Shown here one piece after another: positions 32,695-41,770 of a stretch of DNA of 64,000 nucleotides (positions are counted from its first letter, which is position 1; each line of letters starts with the position of its first letter). This DNA is from a virus. Both the position numbers and the translations under genes were made by a program. Location of the stretch: positions 124,001 through 188,000 of the IMG/VR virus record IMGVR_UViG_3300044213_000107; one strand, 5' to 3'. Under the pieces are notes generated by a model that was given only the letters and a program-made list of their open reading frames with translations, was not told where the DNA came from and ran no database searches.

Positions 32695-35600
32695 TACAAT
32701 CTCTCGATGGTTACAAAGTTGCCGTATGGACTTGAAGCACTAGTTGTCATCCAAGTGATGCGATACATTTTGTTAGCAGTTGTATCTGTGAGTACAGTTG
32801 TAGCAGATGACCCTGCTGCACTAAACCACCATCCAGCGACTCCTAACAGAGCAGGAGTTGTAGTTGCTGACATAGTGCTATTCGTACCTTGAGCGTTAGC
32901 AACTGTGCCACTACCAAGTTGATAAGTTATAGCATAAGCATAAGTGGTAGTACCACTTACTGTGCCAGCATAAATCCATACACCGCTACCTGATGTTTTG
33001 ATTTGTATCGCTAAGTTGTCTAATGACAATGTAGTGTTAAGTGCTAAGTTTGCTGCTGAAGCCTTGGCAATCCTTCCGCCACCAGGAACAACAACATCGC
33101 CGCCCACTGGATTTAGCACAATAGCGTATGGTGTGGCATTGCCACCATAACCACTTTGTATCCATTGAGCATAACTAACACTAGTGCCGTTTAATGTAGC
33201 ACCCGACGGATACTGACCAAAGGTCAAGTAGTTGCCACCAGCACCACCTAACACTATACCAGCACCTGTTTGAATAGCACTGGCAGTTGGAGCAACTTGA
33301 ACCCCGCTTAAAATACTATGTTGTTGTACAAGATTGTTATTGCCAACAGTTAAGTTGCCAGCAACACTAACAGTATTGCCAAACCAAGCTGGAGTAATAC
33401 TAGTAACTACAAACTGTCCTATGCCATCTGGATTAACAGTAATATTACCGTTGGTACCACTGGTACTAGTAAGTGTGGTATTGCCACCAAACACAAGATC
33501 ACTGTTTGTTGGCATTGTCAAGTTGCCGGTGTTATCAAATGTAAATGCGTAACTACCAGCCACCAAGGTAACGTTAGAACTTGATCCTGTAATGTTTCCG
33601 GTACTGTTGTAGTTTAAGTTAGTCAGGTATTGACCACTACCAACAAAGTTAGCGGCCGTGACGTTACCGGAGTAAGTTGATGTGGTGCCAATACTGTTGC
33701 CGTATTGTGTGCCCGAAATATTACCCGCTGTGATATTGCCTAGTAAGTAAGCGGCTACTTGTGTATTACCGTAACTGATCGATGTAAATGGAGTTCCATT
33801 AGCATAGAAAAATCCAGAAGCCAACACATTGCCTGCTGTGATGTTGCCGGTTGTCGAGACTGTGTTGCTACCAAAGCCGGACAATAGTGCTGTAACATTG
33901 GCATTACCATAGATTGTCTGCGGTGCAGCCAGTTCAATAAACTCCCATTGTGGTCCACCAGCTTCACCGAATGTAAATGACCCACTCCAGGCGCCAACAC
34001 TACGAACTGTGTATGTATGTGAGCCTGCTGCGGGAGTATCAATGGTTGAAATGTTGTAACTGACATTCATACCACTTACACCGCTTTCAAGCCAGAATTG
34101 ATTTCCTATTGCAGTGCCATCTCTGTAAAACTGTATTTTACCGTATTGGCTTGATCCGCCAGGATTAGCATCACCGTTCAAACTAATATAAACAGGGAAT
34201 CCATATGTGGTAAATGTTGCTGTGGCAATAGTTTGACCAGTAGCTGTAATACTTCCACTAATGCTGTTAGTCTGAATACTATAGTTCATTGGCACTTGAA
34301 TATTGCCAGTGTTTAAGGGACCAAATGTACCGTTAGCATACAACACATTTGTTGCACTACCTGTCAAGTTGATTGCACTGATATTACCCAAATTAGTTGC
34401 TGAGATATTACCAACTGAGATGTTGCCCGATAGGTAAGCCGCTACGTTAGTGTTGCTGTATGTACCTGTTTGTGGATTAGCAACAAGGTAGGCAGCTACT
34501 TGTGTGTTGCCATAGTTACTTGACGCAAACGGAGTTCCGTTGGCCCAGAAGTAACCAGATGCCAGAATATTTCCAGCCGATACATTACCAGAATATGTTG
34601 GCAAATAACTTGCTACGTTAGCGTTGCCGTATGTTCCACCAATACCAGACAATATTGAAACGCCATTTGCAGCCCAATAGTAACCGCTGCCATAAAAACT
34701 TTGTGCATTGCTGTTTTGGCCTACACTAATATTGCTGTTAAATTGTGCATTACTAGACACTGTTAGTCCCAGATTCACCGCCGAGCCATTAACGTTAATT
34801 CGGTTGTTGAAACTAATGCCACTTCCGTTGTCAGTAGTAATAGTATTATCTAAACTGTGGAACTGCATATGACCTATAGTCAAATTGCCAGTAGATACAT
34901 TTCCAGATAACAAAGCATTTACATTGGTATTACTATATGTTGAGCCAGTAGCAAAGTTTGTATTAGCCCAAGTATAAAAACTACCAACGTTGGCATTTAA
35001 TGTCTGAATACTTGTGTTGGCTGCAGTTACGTTAGAGTTAATGCCTGTGATGATACTGCTTGTTGGCAAATAACTTGCTACATTACTATCATTATAGTTA
35101 CCGGTAGAACCAGACAATGCGGTTCCGTTAGCATAAAAATAACCCGAGGCAAATACATTACCAGAGTAAATATTGCCCATAATCACCGAACCATTAGCCT
35201 GAACTGCAATAGGTGCAGTGGCTGCGGCTGCATTAGCATCAAATGTAATTAGTGCACGAGTCACACCTGACCCTGGTGCACCATTGTATCTGTATAATCC
35301 AAATGTATTGTGTACGGTACTGCTGTTGTTGGTATGACCAACCCCGGCTGCGTCCCACCAATCCCAATCCCAGAGTACGGTATTCTTAAATCCCGATGCA
35401 GGATTACCAAAACTAACTGCAAGATTTCCGGTGTTAACCCCATCACTCCAGTTGCCAATTTCTAACCAGGTGCTAGGGTTTGTGTTGTTTATACCAGTAT
35501 AACTTTGTATATGTATTTTACCAGCACCGCCACTATTTAAATTAATACCTACGCCCGAGTCCAGACTACTAATTGTATCGCCCGAAAAAGTAATGTTTCC

Positions 35601-37517
35601 AGTGTTGCCTGCAACAATAATTTGTGAGTCAACATAGCTCTTCATTGCAGTGTTAGCTGATATAATAGCCGCATTAGCTGCTGTCACATTAGCGTTGATG
35701 CCTGTTATGATACTACTTGTTGGCAAGTATGCCGCAACCTGTGTATTTCCATAGTTACTTGACGCAAACGGAGTTCCATTGGCCCAGAAGTAGCCAGTTG
35801 CACTAACATTACCTGTTGTAATATTACCTGTTAGGTATGCCGCAACGTTAGTGTTGCTATATGTAGAATTACTAAAATGTGCATTAGCCCAAGTTTCATA
35901 TGCTCCAATGTTGGCATCTAATGTATTAACGTGGTTGAATACACTACCTAAGTTTGCATTAATTGTATTTTCATATGCACCAACGTTGGCATTTAATGTT
36001 TGTATGCTTGCGTTGGCTGCCGTAACGTTTGCATTAATTGAGGTAATGCTATTTGTAATCGAGCCAATGGCTCCGGCTTCTGCGGCTAAGTTTGCAGCAA
36101 TCTCAGAAAGAGTATCCAATGTACCTGGAGCAGAGTTAATTAAATTATTAATTGCCGTACTAATCTGATAATCAGTATACCCTTTTAATGCGGTGTTAGC
36201 CGTAGTAACTTGATTATTAACATAGTTAGTCATCACTGTATTACCACTGTCAACATAACTCTTCATTGCTGTATTAGCAGTTACAATTGAGGTATTGGCA
36301 CTTGTGATTCCTGATTGTAGTAAAACATCTTGAGCATTGACATAACTAACTACTGCGGCATTGGCAGTAATAATTGCGGCGTTGATTGCTGTAATGTTGG
36401 CACGTAAGCCGGTGATTTCTGACTCTTGTAATGCGGCATTACTTTGTAGTCCGGCGATAACTGAACTGGTAGGTAAGTAACTGGCTACATTTGAGTTACT
36501 GTATGTACCAGCATATGGTTGACCATTTGCATATGTAAATGAACTAGCCGAAATGTTATTAATAACAATAATATTTCCGCTGCCAATATTACCAGTTGTT
36601 GTAATTACTCCGTTGTTTGGAATTTGAATATTAGTTAATAAACCACCATCACCAACAAATTGATTGGCATTTACAGTAGCAAATGTAACTGTGTCACTAG
36701 TGCCCAGTGTTTGATTAATACCAGAGCCGGCTCCAAGATAAGCGGTGTATTGACTTGAATTATCACTGTAGTTGATGCCCATAGTGGTCAAGGAGCCCAG
36801 GCCGGTGATCACTGCAGGACTACCAACAAAATTTATGGTTCCGTCATAATTGCCCAAATATGTGGCCACATTGACATTGGCGTAGGTGCTGGCCACGAGA
36901 GAATTAATTTGTGTCTGTTGTGCGGATACATTGGAAGCAACAGAAACCAGACTGTCATTTTGTGTCACTGCATTGGACCACAAATTTGATATCTGCAAGT
37001 TAGCTGCAGTTTGTCCGCCAAGTATAGTCCCGATACTATTTTCATCATTTTGAATAGCAGTAGCAATCTGACCTAGTGTGTCTAAAATTGCAGGTGCATT
37101 GGCCAACAAAGCAATCTTATTATTAACATAAGATACCACCGCGGTATTAGCAGTCACAATGCTAGATTCAATTCCGGTAATTGTTGGGTCAGATGGCAAG
37201 TATGCGGCTACATTGGCGTTAGTATAAACCAATGATTGCAGACTAGAGATATTAGCATTGATTCCAGTTACATCTGTCTGGTGTATGTTAGCCACTGTTG
37301 CTGTTAATGCGGCTACGTTTGCTGCAATAGTTGACAATTGTGCAACCTGAGCTGTAGTAGCCAAAGGAAATCCGCCAGGGGTTAATCCATCTTGTAACCG
37401 CAGGGTGTTTAATCCTGTATCAATGACTACTTCACCTATTGGGCCAGTATATGCGGCCACATTAGCGGTTGGTCCACGCTTTAATAAAATTTGAGTCAAG
37501 CGAATATTGCCCGCCAT
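32694..37517 (-). CDS. Long tail fibre protein (1607 aa)
   Basis: Residues 1-60 (IRLTQILLKRGPTANVAAY, then GEVVIDTGLNTLRLQDG) are the attachment module also seen on the tail spike at 18-19 kb. Most of the rest alternates predicted coiled coil (units with ITSINANVTAANASIQTL) with beta repeats of YSNTNVAAYL and YFWANGTPFASS. Near the C-terminus GTNGNITVNPDG and TPAWFGNTVSV match the fibre at 8 kb. Length matches long tail fibres of large myoviruses. The ATG overlaps the upstream stop as TAATG. Confidence 0.85.
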   Translation of the reverse strand: MAGNIRLTQILLKRGPTANVAAYTGPIGEVVIDTGLNTLRLQDGLTPGGFPLATTAQVAQLSTIAANVAALTATVANIHQTDVTGINANISSLQSLVYTNANVAAYLPSDPTITGIESSIVTANTAVVSYVNNKIALLANAPAILDTLGQIATAIQNDENSIGTILGGQTAANLQISNLWSNAVTQNDSLVSVASNVSAQQTQINSLVASTYANVNVATYLGNYDGTINFVGSPAVITGLGSLTTMGINYSDNSSQYTAYLGAGSGINQTLGTSDTVTFATVNANQFVGDGGLLTNIQIPNNGVITTTGNIGSGNIIVINNISASSFTYANGQPYAGTYSNSNVASYLPTSSVIAGLQSNAALQESEITGLRANITAINAAIITANAAVVSYVNAQDVLLQSGITSANTSIVTANTAMKSYVDSGNTVMTNYVNNQVTTANTALKGYTDYQISTAINNLINSAPGTLDTLSEIAANLAAEAGAIGSITNSITSINANVTAANASIQTLNANVGAYENTINANLGSVFNHVNTLDANIGAYETWANAHFSNSTYSNTNVAAYLTGNITTGNVSATGYFWANGTPFASSNYGNTQVAAYLPTSSIITGINANVTAANAAIISANTAMKSYVDSQIIVAGNTGNITFSGDTISSLDSGVGINLNSGGAGKIHIQSYTGINNTNPSTWLEIGNWSDGVNTGNLAVSFGNPASGFKNTVLWDWDWWDAAGVGHTNNSSTVHNTFGLYRYNGAPGSGVTRALITFDANAAAATAPIAVQANGSVIMGNIYSGNVFASGYFYANGTALSGSTGNYNDSNVASYLPTSSIITGINSNVTAANTSIQTLNANVGSFYTWANTNFATGSTYSNTNVNALLSGNVSTGNLTIGHMQFHSLDNTITTDNGSGISFNNRINVNGSAVNLGLTVSSNAQFNSNISVGQNSNAQSFYGSGYYWAANGVSILSGIGGTYGNANVASYLPTYSGNVSAGNILASGYFWANGTPFASSNYGNTQVAAYLVANPQTGTYSNTNVAAYLSGNISVGNISATNLGNISAINLTGSATNVLYANGTFGPLNTGNIQVPMNYSIQTNSISGSITATGQTIATATFTTYGFPVYISLNGDANPGGSSQYGKIQFYRDGTAIGNQFWLESGVSGMNVSYNISTIDTPAAGSHTYTVRSVGAWSGSFTFGEAGGPQWEFIELAAPQTIYGNANVTALLSGFGSNTVSTTGNITAGNVLASGFFYANGTPFTSISYGNTQVAAYLLGNITAGNISGTQYGNSIGTTSTYSGNVTAANFVGSGQYLTNLNYNSTGNITGSSSNVTLVAGSYAFTFDNTGNLTMPTNSDLVFGGNTTLTSTSGTNGNITVNPDGIGQFVVTSITPAWFGNTVSVAGNLTVGNNNLVQQHSILSGVQVAPTASAIQTGAGIVLGGAGGNYLTFGQYPSGATLNGTSVSYAQWIQSGYGGNATPYAIVLNPVGGDVVVPGGGRIAKASAANLALNTTLSLDNLAIQIKTSGSGVWIYAGTVSGTTTYAYAITYQLGSGTVANAQGTNSTMSATTTPALLGVAGWWFSAAGSSATTVLTDTTANKMYRITWMTTSASSPYGNFVTIERL
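34480..36500 (-). repeat. Imperfect modular repeats within long tail fibre
   Basis: Several 60- to 200-bp segments recur with high identity, e.g. the stretch at about 34500-34560 and 35745-35805 (both contain GACGCAAACGGAGTTCC). They encode the same shaft module and could recombine. Confidence 0.75.
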
Positions 37518-38017
37518 TATAGTGTTCCCCCGTCAACAACGATTTCAGTACCAACAGTTGGTGCCGGTGCTTGTGTGGCATAATAAGCAGGTAAAACCAT
37601 TAAATCTAATGGAACCCCGTAGTTATCATCAATATACACCGGACTTGCTACGTTGGTTCCGGTGTTTATTTGTTTTACTGTAAGTTTGTATAGTCTTTGT
37701 TCTAAACTGTCGATTGTGGTTTGATCTAACACTATTGACCCTTGTCCTTTTGTGATAGTACTAAATGAAACTGCATAACTGCCAACGGTTAATTGATTTG
37801 TGGGATCTTGTATGTCTACTTGAAGTGCATAACCAGTTAAATCAACCGATTTTTGGTCTTGATTTAGGCAAACGATTTGTATAGGATTATCTATACCCTG
37901 ATATACTTTTATTGTTCTGTTATACACGACTCTGTTTCTCCCACCCGTGAACAATGTTGGGTCCAAAAATTGAACCATCAATGAATTCGGATATAAATAT
38001 GTTTTGATGCATTGCAT
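37517..38017 (-). CDS. Tail-associated protein upstream of long fibre (start uncertain)
   Basis: 166 residues if started at ATG 38017; a longer form from 38038 is unlikely if the late box overlapping that ATG is used. Beta-rich: NRTIKVYQGIDNPIQIVCLN then VDLTGYALQVDIQDP and LYKLTVKQINTG, a pattern common in baseplate or fibre-attachment proteins. Coupled to the fibre by TAATG. May connect the fibre to the baseplate (inference). Confidence 0.6.
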   Translation of the reverse strand: MQCIKTYLYPNSLMVQFLDPTLFTGGRNRVVYNRTIKVYQGIDNPIQIVCLNQDQKSVDLTGYALQVDIQDPTNQLTVGSYAVSFSTITKGQGSIVLDQTTIDSLEQRLYKLTVKQINTGTNVASPVYIDDNYGVPLDLMVLPAYYATQAPAPTVGTEIVVDGGTL

Positions 38018-38037
38018 AATTTGCGATCTTAATAACA

Positions 38038-38045
38038 TATTTATC
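38038..38045 (-). promoter_or_regulatory. Late promoter box (GATAAATA) of fibre operon
   Basis: Overlaps the first possible ATG (38038) of the gene, which argues for the internal start at 38017. Confidence 0.5.
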
Positions 38046-38052
38046 GTATACA

Positions 38053-38424
38053 GTGGAAGAAATAAAACAGCTTTTAGAACGTTATCCCTACTTAACTTAC
38101 CTTACGTACGGTGGTAATGATTATGTAGGTATCGTGCAAAATGTAGATGATATTATCACCACGATCTATGATTATTCTATACTGCGAACTGCAGAGGAAA
38201 AGGCAAGATTCTTAGAATTAGGTGATGTTTGGTGGTGGGAAAGCAATCGCGGAATACCTATTAATCTATTTTTAAAACAAGATTGGACACCATTTAAAGC
38301 TGTTTTACGCACAATGAACAGCAAAGACGTAGAAATAAAATTAGGCCCTTATGTGAGCCTAAAAGAAATGAGTGCAAAACGCAGCAAACGTCGAAGTATT
38401 ACTTTGATTAGGAAGCTGACGTAA
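38053..38424 (+). CDS. Conserved T4-like hypothetical protein, lone plus-strand gene
   Basis: 123 residues, GTG start. Begins EEIKQLLERYPYLTYLTYGG and contains DDIITTIYDYS and WWWESNRGIPINLFLKQDW; the family is conserved in T4-like cyanophages but has no function assigned that I know. A TATAAATA lies on the plus strand at 37992-37999. It is the only plus-strand gene before 59.5 kb and ends tail-to-tail with a 17-bp overlap on the next minus-strand gene. Confidence 0.75.
   Translation: MEEIKQLLERYPYLTYLTYGGNDYVGIVQNVDDIITTIYDYSILRTAEEKARFLELGDVWWWESNRGIPINLFLKQDWTPFKAVLRTMNSKDVEIKLGPYVSLKEMSAKRSKRRSITLIRKLT
38331..38362 (-). terminator. Terminator inside the antisense of the plus-strand gene
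   Basis: Stem TTAGGC (38341-38346) with GCCTAA (38357-38362), followed on the minus strand by TTTTATTTCT. It ends transcription of the 38408 gene within the coding region of the opposite gene. Confidence 0.6.
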
Positions 38425-38983
38425 TCAAGTTCATATGAACAACTACAAGATGTGCATATCCTACTGCATGTGCTTTTTTAAATACATAGCCATCTTCAGT
38501 TTTATCCCATATAGTTTTAGCCGCTTCTGTCCAAGGCAATCCAATTAAATGACGTTTACCCGGACGTATAATAGCTAAAAACATAGCCATGCGCGGTATA
38601 GTGTTTACTGCTTCAGGCATTTTTAGTAATGTATCATAGTGATTGCCAATATGTATCAGTTTACTGCAAAATTCAGGATCATATAGTTTATCCCATGCAG
38701 GCTCAGTGTTCATTAACTTGATTAAATGTTCTTCGTTCTTTATCTGTGTATATAATGACACATTTAAAAAGTCTAACTTTGTATAACCTAAATCTTCTGC
38801 ACGTTTGTAATCTATACTAGCCGCACCTAAAAATGGATCTGTGGCTATGTCTGTGGGATACACTCCAGTATTGTGTTTAATTAGCGCACCGTCACGCAAT
38901 ATACTCGCAGGAGTTAGATCAAGCAGTTCTATTGCTTGTGTTCTATCTCCAAAGTCTATGTCAATATCTGATTTAAATTTCAT
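38408..38983 (-). CDS. Hypothetical protein with DnaE-like sequence patches
   Basis: 191 residues. SDIDIDFGDRTQAI resembles the catalytic PDxDxDF of C-family polymerases, and the segment HNTGVYPTDIA with LGYTKLDFLNVSLYTQI recalls DnaE motifs around the palm (VHAAGV; KFDFLGL). It is far too short to be a polymerase. It may be a remnant or an unrelated fold with chance similarity. It is conserved in gene order with the neighbouring small genes. Confidence 0.55.
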   Translation of the reverse strand: MKFKSDIDIDFGDRTQAIELLDLTPASILRDGALIKHNTGVYPTDIATDPFLGAASIDYKRAEDLGYTKLDFLNVSLYTQIKNEEHLIKLMNTEPAWDKLYDPEFCSKLIHIGNHYDTLLKMPEAVNTIPRMAMFLAIIRPGKRHLIGLPWTEAAKTIWDKTEDGYVFKKAHAVGYAHLVVVHMNLITSAS

Positions 38984-39221
38984 TTCCTGCCCATTTTAAT
39001 GCAAACATAGTTGAATAGCTTTCTTTATTCCCAAAAAAACGAAAATGTATTTCTTTTTTACCAGTCATGAATGTCCAGTCGTAATCGGTGTTTCGTTCTA
39101 ATCCCATATCCCTACACCACTGGCTCATTGCGATGGCTTCTCCCGCAGCGTCTCTTTGATTATTATATGGGACCACAATTAATTTCACAGGCCGGCCTTT
39201 GCCAAAATATCCTTGACCCAT
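38973..39221 (-). CDS. Small conserved hypothetical protein
   Basis: 82 residues: VKLIVVPYNNQRDAAGEAIAMSQWC, then DYDWTFMTGKKEIHFRFFG. Predicted alpha/beta. Overlaps the upstream gene by 37 bp and the downstream gene by 11 bp, but the clean protein-like sequence supports expression. No function recognised. Confidence 0.6.
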   Translation of the reverse strand: MGQGYFGKGRPVKLIVVPYNNQRDAAGEAIAMSQWCRDMGLERNTDYDWTFMTGKKEIHFRFFGNKESYSTMFALKWAGNEI

Positions 39222-39895
39222 TCAGTGTCTGCTAGGTAATCTTGAAACTTCTTTTGCCAAAAGTCTGGATCTATGTATTTGATGATCATTCCAATCTGTG
39301 TTTCATCTAGTCGTTCAAGCAAATCCCTGCCACTGGCACAATTGAATATCACCCAAGGACTGATCCTGCCATTTACAATATGATGACAAATGCGATTTGT
39401 GTTACCAAATCTAAAATAGTCCCGAAAACCGTTTCGTAGATCTGGATGTGCGTCTGCATAATCCTGCATTTCTTTTAGTGCTCGTTCTAATGCATCTTGT
39501 ACCGATTCTCGTTTGAGGTATTCAAATAACCACTCATCATACAAACTATCTTTACACCAATAGTCTAGTTTTTTATTATTCTTCAATAACCAATCTGCAA
39601 AACTTGAAAAGTTAATGCAACGTATACTAACACAATACCTGCCAAACTTAACAAACGCATTATAGTAAGGACTTGCCGCAAAATCTGTATAGCTCTTTAG
39701 TTTTGCCGATCCTTGAGTAACTTCGTAAAATCGCAGATATGATCTTAATCCAAACTGTACGCCAGTTTCATTTTCCTGTTGCCAACGACGTTTTTGCTCG
39801 CAGAGATGCGCACTAAGTGTAGATTCCCGGCCGTATTCTTTTTCGCAGTATTTACACTTATAACTCTTTTTTAATTCGTTCGTCTGTGAATCCAT
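39185..39895 (-). CDS. C2H2-type zinc-finger hypothetical protein
   Basis: 236 residues from ATG 39895 (GAGAAC upstream). Residues about 12-33 contain CKYCEKEYGRESTLSAHLC, a C-x2-C-x12-H-x-C pattern like a zinc finger. The rest is aromatic, helix-rich and conserved-looking (YFRFGNTNRICHHIV). Possibly nucleic-acid binding. Lies in a tight operon of phage-specific genes. Confidence 0.65.
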   Translation of the reverse strand: MDSQTNELKKSYKCKYCEKEYGRESTLSAHLCEQKRRWQQENETGVQFGLRSYLRFYEVTQGSAKLKSYTDFAASPYYNAFVKFGRYCVSIRCINFSSFADWLLKNNKKLDYWCKDSLYDEWLFEYLKRESVQDALERALKEMQDYADAHPDLRNGFRDYFRFGNTNRICHHIVNGRISPWVIFNCASGRDLLERLDETQIGMIIKYIDPDFWQKKFQDYLADTEWVKDILAKAGL

Positions 39896-40340
39896 GTTCT
39901 CTAGCCAACTGCTTAAGACTGCTTGTATCGTTGAGTTCTCGGAGTAAGTCAATTTCGTCTTCTTTTAAATGTGGATAAATTTCTCGTAAAAACTTTGAAG
40001 CTTTGCTGTCACTGCCTTCTTTCTTTTTCATACCAATCCATTTATGGTATTGTTTTCCGAGCCCGGGACTTACTGTTGTTGCCGATAACCATTGTAGTTT
40101 AGGATGCTTTGCAATAGCAAAAAAGTTTTTGTTTAATTGTTCATTGGTGCACATAAGATAATATTCCTGCAAATCAATCTTGCCTTGCACACTACTGCCC
40201 CACCGTATCATAAGATAGTTGCTGAACTTTTTCTTTTCTTCGTCAGTTAAGCTATCATAAAAGTCTCTGTTCTTACGATCAAACTGCAACATTTCATTGG
40301 CTATGTTTAGTTTGTCCGATTTATCTATACTGGATGCCAT
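39858..40340 (-). CDS. Conserved phage hypothetical protein
   Basis: 160 residues. Charged N-terminal helix (IDKSDKLNIANEMLQFDRKN), YLMIRWGSSVQG in the middle and a C-terminal segment SSLKQLAREHGFTDERIKKEL that looks like a small helix-turn-helix. AAAGGA precedes the ATG. Resembles an uncharacterised T4-like family; no activity can be assigned. Confidence 0.65.
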   Translation of the reverse strand: MASSIDKSDKLNIANEMLQFDRKNRDFYDSLTDEEKKKFSNYLMIRWGSSVQGKIDLQEYYLMCTNEQLNKNFFAIAKHPKLQWLSATTVSPGLGKQYHKWIGMKKKEGSDSKASKFLREIYPHLKEDEIDLLRELNDTSSLKQLAREHGFTDERIKKEL

Positions 40341-40651
40341 AACAATCCTTTTTTGTCATCATTGTTATTTTCTTTGCTTAAATGATATACTATTATAGCA
40401 CGTTCTAGTGCATCTTGTACAGCAGGATTTGTCCGGGCTTCTCGACGTATATCGGCCCATAGTTGATCTTCTTTCATCCTTTTAAGCCGATCTTCTGCAG
40501 GTTCATCTATGGGCCGGCGGTGCCCGTTAATGGGATTGTAGTCCCAGCCTATTGCAACTCTAGTGTTGGGATCTGCACCCATTTCACGTGCATAAGTTAC
40601 GTCACCATCTCGTTCATATATGTATGTTGCGCCTGGTTTAAGTTGACTCAT
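40325..40651 (-). CDS. Conserved phage hypothetical protein
   Basis: 108 residues. YIYERDGDVTYAREMGADP then GWDYNPINGHRRPIDEPAEDRLKRM is a conserved-looking motif string; the C-terminus is helical. No function known. Start lies one base past the upstream stop and the end overlaps the next gene by 16 bp, indicating coupled translation. Confidence 0.6.
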   Translation of the reverse strand: MSQLKPGATYIYERDGDVTYAREMGADPNTRVAIGWDYNPINGHRRPIDEPAEDRLKRMKEDQLWADIRREARTNPAVQDALERAIIVYHLSKENNNDDKKGLLWHPV

Positions 40652-40652
40652 A

Positions 40653-41159
40653 TTACCATGCCTTTGAATAATCTATAACCTCACTGTGTCGACTGATATC
40701 TTTTATAAAATACGCACACAAGGGTTTTTCTACTCCGGATTCTAACGGCACCGCCAGTAATTGCCCGGGTTTGAGTTTGGGGAAATACCATTTTACATCT
40801 GAGTAAATGTCTGTGATTTCTACTTTTAAAAATTCTGGCCTAAAACTTGATAGTGGATTAAAACAAAATACACTAAATCCACGGTCATTAATACTGGTAA
40901 GTGGAACTACTTCTAGGTCTCCGAGATCAGGTTCTCCAATCAGCACACTCCAATCCACTGGCATATTGATTGTGTGTTCTCCGACTTTTAATACTAGCGC
41001 CGGACTGTTAAACGACTCTAAAAATATAAGAGGAATGTAAAAGTAATCGGGATTTTTAGGATCGCTGTTATCAAGAACAGCAAATCTCATGTCATCTATT
41101 TCTTCTGGGATGTCGTTTAACTCATACGCACTGTTGTTATCTAGTGTTAATATTCTCAT
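40653..41159 (-). CDS. Conserved phage hypothetical beta protein
   Basis: 168 residues, strand-rich (ALVLKVGEHTINMPVDWSVLIGE; GQLLAVPLESG). No signal peptide. Its family appears in T4-like genomes but is uncharacterised. ATGA overlap with the SGNH hydrolase upstream. Confidence 0.6.
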   Translation of the reverse strand: MRILTLDNNSAYELNDIPEEIDDMRFAVLDNSDPKNPDYFYIPLIFLESFNSPALVLKVGEHTINMPVDWSVLIGEPDLGDLEVVPLTSINDRGFSVFCFNPLSSFRPEFLKVEITDIYSDVKWYFPKLKPGQLLAVPLESGVEKPLCAYFIKDISRHSEVIDYSKAW

Positions 41160-41770
41160 TTTAATATTTCTTCTTTTAATATTTTTGCTGCCAATTCTTG
41201 TGTGGCTGTGTCTGTGTGAAAACTTGGGAAATCAATATTATTTCCGTTAACAAAAAATTCATAATATATGCAAAAATCTCTTGGCAGTACTTTATACCTA
41301 ATATTATTTTTTTCTATTTGATTAGTCCAATAACCAATTAACCAATTATTTTTTATTTCATCTATTTCTTGTATATGTATATGACTGATATACATTTTCA
41401 TAGCATCAACAACTTGATTAGACAGTTTAAATTCAGTTTTTCTATCTAATAGACTTACAATATTCCTAGAAATAAAATGCTTATCTTTGCCTGGTCTAAA
41501 ATTCTTTAATGATATATCAGATGATAATTGAAAAGGTGATGAAGCAGGATCTATAATTTCTACCCTGGGACCGTGTGTTGGCCCTATTATGATATAATCA
41601 ACTTTTTGTAGAATTGCTTCTTCAATTTGCAGGCAAATGTCAAATGTGCTGACCCCAGGTAATGCTAAATTTATTATATCAAATTGATTTGTCAATAATT
41701 CACTGAAATGTTTCCCAGGAAGGCGATGGTCAACAGCCATAAAACTATCGCCACATACTGCTATTTTCAT
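41156..41770 (-). CDS. SGNH-hydrolase-like protein
   Basis: 204 residues. The block-I motif AVCGDSFM (Ser9) and a block-III-like ALPGVST are present, and a His in FPSFHTD near residue 183 could be the catalytic base, though spacing to the Asp is unusual. SGNH enzymes are esterases or acetyl-transfer enzymes on sugars. It is next to a methyltransferase gene; both are A/T-richer than the neighbouring replication genes and may be an inserted surface-sugar pair. Confidence 0.55.
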   Translation of the reverse strand: MKIAVCGDSFMAVDHRLPGKHFSELLTNQFDIINLALPGVSTFDICLQIEEAILQKVDYIIIGPTHGPRVEIIDPASSPFQLSSDISLKNFRPGKDKHFISRNIVSLLDRKTEFKLSNQVVDAMKMYISHIHIQEIDEIKNNWLIGYWTNQIEKNNIRYKVLPRDFCIYYEFFVNGNNIDFPSFHTDTATQELAAKILKEEILK

